Positions 13,526 to 17,175 of a stretch of 17,175 nt of DNA are shown here, piece after piece. Source of the DNA: Kiritimatiellia bacterium (GTDB lineage: Bacteria > Verrucomicrobiota > Kiritimatiellia > B70-G9); assembly GCA_012961745.1 (NCBI GenBank), contig DTYT01000252.1:1-17175 (forward strand), read 5' to 3'. Position 1 is the first letter of the stretch. Each line of letters starts with the position of its first letter. The notes beneath the pieces were generated by a model, which did not search any database, was not told the origin of the DNA, and saw only the letters and a program-made list of their open reading frames with translations. The position numbers and the translations under genes are program-made.

Positions 13526-15463
13526 TCAGCTCTCAAAGTACGTGTAGCCGTGCAAACCGGACCGGTAAGCGTCGATGATCTCGGCCCTTTCCGCCGGCGA
13601 AAGGCGTCCTTCTTGAACCGCGCGTTCAGCGAGATTCTTCATCCGCCTCATCAATTCCAAAGGGTCGTGTTCCACGTAGGAAAGGACGTCGGCGACCGTG
13701 TCGCCGTCGACCTCCGACTGATAGGTCAGTTGGCCGCCGTCGTCCACCTCGACCTGCACTACATTGGTATCGCCCAGCAGATTGTGCAGGTCACCGAGGG
13801 TCTCCTGATAGGCGCCGATGAGGAAAACTCCCAGGTAGTAGTCCTCTCCGTTGAACTCGTGCAGCGGCAGGGTGTGCTTCACGTCGTGCAGGTCGGGGAA
13901 ACGGTCCACCTTCCCGTCAGAGTCACACGTGATATCAGCGATCATTGCCTCCCGGGTGGGTTTCTCCGCCAGGCGATGCACCGGCATTACGGGGAACAGG
14001 TGATCGATCGCCCAGGAGTCCGGAAGAGACTGGAACAGACTGAAGTTGCCGTAGTAGACGTCCGCGATCTCCGAGCTCAATCCCTCCATTTCGTCCGGAA
14101 CATACCGCAACCCTCGTATCTGGTCCGCCATCCGCCGCATGAGGGACCAGAAAATTTGTTCGGCCAACGCATGCTGCCGCAGGTCGATCACCCCATGCTC
14201 GAAGAGCGACCGGATTTCGTCGCGATAGTACAATGCATCATGGAGGCATTCCTGAAGATTCTTGGAGGTCAACAGCGAGCCGGTCTCCGCCAGGCTCAGC
14301 ACAGTCTCATGGACGCCGTCGGGAACTTTCTGCGGAAAGGCATCCGCATCCACCCGGTTCACTCCCAGAATGTTGAAAAGCAAGACGGAGTGCGCCGCGA
14401 CCGTCGCCCGCCCGCTTTCGCTCACCAGCATCGGGTGTTCGACCTCCGCCTCGTCGCAAACCGAGATCACACCGTCAACCACGTCCGCAGCGTATTCATC
14501 CAGCGTGTAATTGCGGCTGCTGGGGAAGTTGGTGTGCGATCCGTCATAGTCCACCGCCAGTCCGCCACCCACGTTGAGCATCCCCATCGGAGCGCCTTCT
14601 CTGACCAGATTTGCGTATACGCGGGCCACTTCCGCTATCGCCGAGCGTATGTGGCGGATATTCGGGATCTGGGAACCGATGTGAAAATGGAGCATCCGCA
14701 GGCAGTGCAGCTTGTGTGCCCGCTTCAACTCGTCCACCGCCCGGATTATCTGAGCCGAGCCCAGTCCGAAGAGGCTGCGGTCTCCACCGGAATCACCCCA
14801 GTGTCCACCGCCCCGGGTTAAGAGCTTGGCGCGTATTCCCAGCAGTGGCTCTACACCCAGTTTCCGGCTGCGTTCCAGTACCAGATCCAGTTCCTGCGGC
14901 ATTTCCAGAACGATGACCGTCTGCAGGCCGAGCTTGCGCCCGTACAGCGCAAGATCAATGAACTCGGCATCCTTGTAGCCGTTGCAGACCACCAGTGCTT
15001 CCGGATCGTTCACATAGCCCAGTGAGGCGATCAATTCCGCCTTGCTTCCGGCTTCCAGACCGTGATGATGGACGCGACCGCGGCGTACCACTTCTTCAAT
15101 CACTTGCTGCTGTTGGTTGACCTTGATGGGATAAACCCCGCGATAGATGTTGCGATACTCGGCCTCACGTATCGCCCGATCAAAGGCAGCATAAATTTGC
15201 TCCAGACAGCACCCCAGGATGTCACCGAAGCGCACCACTACCGGAAGGTTGATACCCCGGGCGCGTATGCCGGAGATGATATCGACCATACTGACGGCGA
15301 GTCCTGCGCCCCGTCCCCGGGGATAGACCACGAGTTCCCCCTGCGCCGAAATGCCGAAGAAATCGGCACCCCAGTACTTGATTCCATAGAGTTCGGCACT
15401 GTCGTCCACCGTCCACCGCGTGAGCGGACCGCTCTTGCTGTTCAACGCCGTGCTCTGCCTCAT
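13526..15463 (-). CDS. speA: SpeA, biosynthetic arginine decarboxylase
   Basis: 645 residues, close to the usual 630-660. SpeA decarboxylates arginine to agmatine with PLP. The N-terminus WTVDDSAELYGIKYWG is typical of SpeA, the PLP lysine is Lys114 in YPIKVNQQQQ, and the barrel motifs LHFHIGSQIPNIRHIRSA, LNVGGGLAVDYDGS and LVSESGRATVAAHSVLLF are present. The C-terminal region contains EQIFWSLMRR, AIDHLFPVMPVHRL, ITCDSDGKVDRF and YYLGVFLIGAYQETLGDLHNLLGD. The start ATG follows GGAGG-TAGGA, which overlaps the end of the DUF2905 gene nine bases upstream. It is the first enzyme of the polyamine operon, and the product feeds SpeB two genes downstream. No ornithine decarboxylase or SAM decarboxylase is visible in the window. 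Confidence 0.97.
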   Translation of the reverse strand: MRQSTALNSKSGPLTRWTVDDSAELYGIKYWGADFFGISAQGELVVYPRGRGAGLAVSMVDIISGIRARGINLPVVVRFGDILGCCLEQIYAAFDRAIREAEYRNIYRGVYPIKVNQQQQVIEEVVRRGRVHHHGLEAGSKAELIASLGYVNDPEALVVCNGYKDAEFIDLALYGRKLGLQTVIVLEMPQELDLVLERSRKLGVEPLLGIRAKLLTRGGGHWGDSGGDRSLFGLGSAQIIRAVDELKRAHKLHCLRMLHFHIGSQIPNIRHIRSAIAEVARVYANLVREGAPMGMLNVGGGLAVDYDGSHTNFPSSRNYTLDEYAADVVDGVISVCDEAEVEHPMLVSESGRATVAAHSVLLFNILGVNRVDADAFPQKVPDGVHETVLSLAETGSLLTSKNLQECLHDALYYRDEIRSLFEHGVIDLRQHALAEQIFWSLMRRMADQIRGLRYVPDEMEGLSSEIADVYYGNFSLFQSLPDSWAIDHLFPVMPVHRLAEKPTREAMIADITCDSDGKVDRFPDLHDVKHTLPLHEFNGEDYYLGVFLIGAYQETLGDLHNLLGDTNVVQVEVDDGGQLTYQSEVDGDTVADVLSYVEHDPLELMRRMKNLAERAVQEGRLSPAERAEIIDAYRSGLHGYTYFES

Positions 15464-15472
15464 CGGTTCGTC

Positions 15473-15706
15473 CTACCTCCCCCAAAACAGCCGTGCGAGG
15501 GCCACAAGCAGTGTCAGCAATGCGCTGAGCAGAATACTGGTGGTGAACGGAAAATAAAACGACCAATTGCGACCCTCCAGGCGGATGTCGCCCGGCAGCC
15601 GCCCCAGCCACGAGAGGAATCCCAGCCGTTGAGCACCCAGCATCATCAGCCCCACCAGCACCAGGACCAGCCCCGCTGCTATGAGAAGCCTGCCCAGCCC
15701 GCCCAT
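15473..15706 (-). CDS. Small DUF2905-type membrane protein
   Basis: 77 residues from the ATG at 15706, four bases after the preceding stop; the frame is open further upstream, but that part is antiparallel coding shadow of the coiled-coil gene. Two hydrophobic segments (LLIAAGLVLVLVGLMMLGA and TTSILLSALLTLLVALARLFW) flank a short loop FLSWLGRLPGDIRLEGRNWS. The GRLPGDIRxE...FYFPxxTSxLLS pattern matches the DUF2905 family of small inner-membrane proteins with no known role. The gene is tightly packed with its neighbours (four and nine bases), so it is cotranscribed with speA, which may be incidental. Confidence 0.88.
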   Translation of the reverse strand: MGGLGRLLIAAGLVLVLVGLMMLGAQRLGFLSWLGRLPGDIRLEGRNWSFYFPFTTSILLSALLTLLVALARLFWGR

Positions 15707-15710
15707 CGCT

Positions 15711-16019
15711 TCACCCGCCGCTCCGTTGCTTGCGCACCTCATCCTTGCGGCGCTCCTTCTTTTCCTGGAGCTTGCGCAGCTCAATCCGCAGTTCTTCTTC
15801 CAGGTGATCGACGGTCTCGGAATCACCCCCTTCACGCGCAGCCTCGATCCGGGCTTGGTAGCCGATCCGCAGTTGGGCTTCCTTGGCCTGGGACTCCCGT
15901 TCAATCTCTGCCAGCCGTTCCCGCTGCTGCGCGGACAGCTGCGGTGTCTCCTTGAGTCCCATTTTCTGCAAGGCGATTTCGTAGGCGCTGCGCAACCCTT
16001 CGTCCTGGTTCGTGTTCAT
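15711..16019 (-). CDS. Small coiled-coil protein of unknown function
   Basis: 102 residues from the ATG at 16019, chosen because GGAG lies eight bases upstream; an in-frame GTG at 16028 would overlap that signal. After a short N-terminus (LRSAYEIALQKMGLKE) the protein is almost entirely charged helix: QQRERLAEIERESQAKEAQL, then a region ending LEEELRIELRKLQEKKERRK. This predicts a long coiled coil with no membrane segment or signal peptide. It is the first gene of the minus-strand run ending in kamA. I do not recognise a family. Similar short charged helical proteins are common beside housekeeping genes in deltaproteobacteria (recall only). Confidence 0.8.
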   Translation of the reverse strand: MNTNQDEGLRSAYEIALQKMGLKETPQLSAQQRERLAEIERESQAKEAQLRIGYQARIEAAREGGDSETVDHLEEELRIELRKLQEKKERRKDEVRKQRSGG

Positions 16020-16060
16020 TGGCCTCACTCCGGTTGAATCGCCAGGATGCCGCGTGCCGT

Positions 16061-16096
16061 ATTATCCCCGTTAGCCCAGTTGTCCCTGCAAGTCAA
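16061..16096 (-). promoter_or_regulatory. Candidate promoter of the speA-kamA operon
   Basis: On the minus strand TTGACT (16091-16096) and the overlapping TTGCAG (16086-16091) lie upstream of GATAAT (16061-16066). The TTGCAG to GATAAT spacing is 19 bases, longer than ideal, and TTGACT is 24 bases away. GATAAT matches the -10 consensus at five of six positions and lies 41 bases before the first ATG. Confidence 0.35.
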
Positions 16097-16117
16097 CCAC
16101 TCAGGCTCACTGATGGG

Positions 16118-16131
16118 CCGCTTTTCAGCGG
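16118..16131. other. Small hairpin in the divergent region before the hydrogenase maturation genes
   Basis: CCGCT-TTTC-AGCGG on the plus strand; read on the minus strand the loop is GAAA, a GNRA tetraloop. GGGC and GCCC lie on its flanks. It sits upstream of the minus-strand promoter candidate, so if transcribed it would be in the plus-strand leader. The sequence also makes a weak sigma-54-like GG/GC pair, not strong enough to call. Confidence 0.25.
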
Positions 16132-16167
16132 TTGCCCGGCCGGTCGGAGAAGCGTAGATTACAACCG

Positions 16168-16665
16168 ATGACAACCGTTACCCAGAACCTGTTATCCGTG
16201 ATCGGGCCTGGGACTCTTTTCATGGGTGTGGGTAATCCCGGCCGCGGCGATGACGCTGCAGGTGTCGCCCTGGTTGAACTGATCTCCGCCGCATTTCCAG
16301 AGCTGTGCCTCAACGCAGGCGATGCGCCGGAGAACCACCTGGAGACGGTCTGCCGCAGGAAACCCGATACGGTGATCATTGTGGATGCAACCGAAATGGG
16401 TCTTCCGGCCGGCAGTGTCCGCCTGTTCCCGGTCGCTTCCCTTGGCGGGGGCGCAGTATCGTCCCATGCGCTGTCGTTGTACACCGCCGCCGAATATCTC
16501 CGCAGGCGGTGCGGGGCCCATGTGATGGTTCTGGGCATCCAGCCGGCCCGCATGTCGTACGACCGAGGATTGAGCAAAGCCGTCGGCGAGGCTGTCCGGA
16601 CGACCGCAGCCCAGATCATCAACCACCTGCGAGGCGTGCGCCCCCTTCCGACGCTGAGAGGATGA
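16168..16665 (+). CDS. hycI: HycI-type [NiFe]-hydrogenase maturation protease
   Basis: 165 residues from the ATG at 16168 (a TTG at 16132 is less likely; the SD is weak in both cases). These proteases remove the C-terminal tail of the hydrogenase large subunit after nickel insertion. GVGNPGRGDDAAG at 20-32 contains the first nickel-sensing acid (Asp29). IIVDATEMGLPAGSVRL has the second (Asp73), and SSHALSL gives the histidine (His100). APENHLETV and LGIQPARMS are closer to HycI than to the HyaD/HybD/HoxW types, which hints that the target is a group 3 or 4 (energy-converting) hydrogenase, though the large subunit is not in the window. The gene is four bases from hypA. Confidence 0.9.
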   Translation: MTTVTQNLLSVIGPGTLFMGVGNPGRGDDAAGVALVELISAAFPELCLNAGDAPENHLETVCRRKPDTVIIVDATEMGLPAGSVRLFPVASLGGGAVSSHALSLYTAAEYLRRRCGAHVMVLGIQPARMSYDRGLSKAVGEAVRTTAAQIINHLRGVRPLPTLRG

Positions 16666-16669
16666 GCTG

Positions 16670-17056
16670 ATGCACGAAGTCAGTATTTGCCAGGCGGTGA
16701 TCGAGTCACTTTACCGGGAGCTTTTCAGACGCAGCATTCCAGCTCGGAGTGTTACCCGGGTGGTGCTGGCGGTGGGCGCCTTGCGTCAGGTTGTCCCCGA
16801 TTTCATGCAGGAGGCCTTCCGGACGCTTACCCGGGACACGGAGTTGGATCATTGTGAGCTGGAACTGAAGATCGTGCCGGTTTCCCTGGAATGTTCCCAT
16901 TGCCGGTGCACTTTTCCTTGCGTGCGGCCGACGTTCAGGTGTCCCGGGTGCGGTTCGGAGCAAATCATCATTCATGGAGGTGACCGGATTACGCTGGAGT
17001 CCTTCAGTGTGGAAAACGGACAACCCGGAGGGGAAGATGCCCGGCGCGATGCGTGA
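16670..17056 (+). CDS. hypA: HypA, hydrogenase nickel incorporation protein
   Basis: 128 residues. HypA with HypB delivers nickel to the hydrogenase large-subunit precursor. It begins with MHEVSIC, the MHE nickel-binding N-terminus, continues with VVLAVGALRQVVPDFMQEAF, and has the structural zinc site as two CxxC pairs (Cys75/Cys78 and Cys91/Cys94). ITLESFSVE closes the domain, after which a short polar tail GQPGGEDARRDA runs past the usual HypA end. AGAGGATGAG lies upstream of the ATG. The 3' end overlaps the start of the MoaA-like gene by 20 bp, so the tail carries that gene's ribosome binding site. HypB and the other Hyp proteins are not seen here. Confidence 0.95.
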   Translation: MHEVSICQAVIESLYRELFRRSIPARSVTRVVLAVGALRQVVPDFMQEAFRTLTRDTELDHCELELKIVPVSLECSHCRCTFPCVRPTFRCPGCGSEQIIIHGGDRITLESFSVENGQPGGEDARRDA

Positions 17057-17175
17057 CAGATTCGGCCGGACCATTGACTACCTGCGGATGTCGGTCACGG
17101 TGGACTGCAACCTCAACTGTATCTACTGTCCCGGAACTTGGCGGCGGATACCCGCGCCGCCCGCCGAGCTGCTGA
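17037..17175 (+). CDS. moaA: MoaA-like radical SAM protein (GTP 3',8-cyclase homologue), N-terminal part
   Basis: 46 codons are visible before the window ends. I chose the ATG at 17037 because GGAGGGG sits three to five bases upstream; an in-frame ATG at 17049 is the alternative. The peptide reads DRFGRTIDYLRMSVT, then VDCNLNCIYC, a CxxxCxxC radical-SAM cluster motif. DxFGRxxxYLRxSVT is the hallmark start of MoaA, which begins molybdenum-cofactor synthesis from GTP. The motif is atypical: MoaA almost always has TDRCNLRCxYCMP, whereas here it is TVDCNLNCIYCPG, without the arginines and the MP after the third cysteine. It may be a divergent MoaA or a paralogue with another substrate; the C-terminal cluster that would decide is outside the window. 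Confidence 0.75.
   Translation, partial: MPGAMRDRFGRTIDYLRMSVTVDCNLNCIYCPGTWRRIPAPPAELL

Noticed and set aside
13367..14821. 484-codon plus-strand open frame opposite speA and the DHS-like gene
   Set aside because: Fully antisense to two well-supported genes; composition rich in Arg, His, Val and Gln, with no recognisable domain.
15707..15904. N-terminal extension of the DUF2905 gene
   Set aside because: The extra residues are an out-of-frame reading of the coiled-coil gene; ATG at 15706 gives the family's normal length.
16115..16131. Sigma-54 promoter for the hydrogenase maturation genes
   Set aside because: Only the GG and GC dinucleotides fit; the TTGC half is changed, so the match is too weak.

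Overview
The window is GC-rich, densely packed bacterial chromosome; no rRNA, tRNA, CRISPR array, transposase or integrase was recognised. The gene set suggests an anaerobic or facultatively anaerobic Gram-negative bacterium of the deltaproteobacterial (Desulfuromonadales/Geobacter-like) type: biotin synthesis through BioC, a GspG-like class III pilin, arginine-derived polyamines with a deoxyhypusine-synthase-like protein, lysine 2,3-aminomutase, menaquinone-type genes and [NiFe]-hydrogenase maturation factors. That placement is an inference from gene content only.

Layout. (a) 1-1656, minus strand: the biotin operon bioC-bioD-bioA, tightly coupled, with bioA running off the left edge. (b) 1785-2161, minus: a single pilin-like gene with a strong ribosome binding site and its own intrinsic terminator. 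(c) 2421-6317, minus: one 1298-residue membrane protein in which a YfhO-type domain is joined to a GT39/PMT-type glycosyltransferase. (d) 6449-8256, plus: two small proteins of unknown function (one a likely zinc ribbon), then an ApbE-like lipoprotein whose flavin-binding motifs are eroded. (e) 8207-9166, minus: a MenA/UbiA prenyltransferase that converges on apbE with a 50-bp overlap. (f) 9289-10431, plus: a MenE-like adenylating enzyme without a recognisable P-loop and without the C-terminal subdomain; it overlaps the next gene tail to tail by 38 bp. (g) 10394-16019, minus: a probable operon of a coiled-coil protein, a DUF2905 membrane protein, speA, a deoxyhypusine-synthase-like gene, speB and kamA. 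(h) 16168-17175, plus: a HycI-type hydrogenase maturation protease, hypA and the start of a MoaA-like radical SAM gene.

How the genes fit together. SpeA and SpeB turn arginine into agmatine and then putrescine. The deoxyhypusine-synthase-like protein between them probably moves an aminobutyl group from a polyamine to an amine acceptor, with homospermidine the simplest product. KamA makes beta-lysine from lysine. The hydrogenase and MoaA-like genes belong to metal-cofactor assembly.

The most interesting points are the bacterial DHS-like gene within the speA-speB operon next to kamA, the two flavin/quinone-associated proteins (ApbE-like and MenE-like) with damaged catalytic motifs on either side of an apparently intact menA, and the double GT-C fusion protein.
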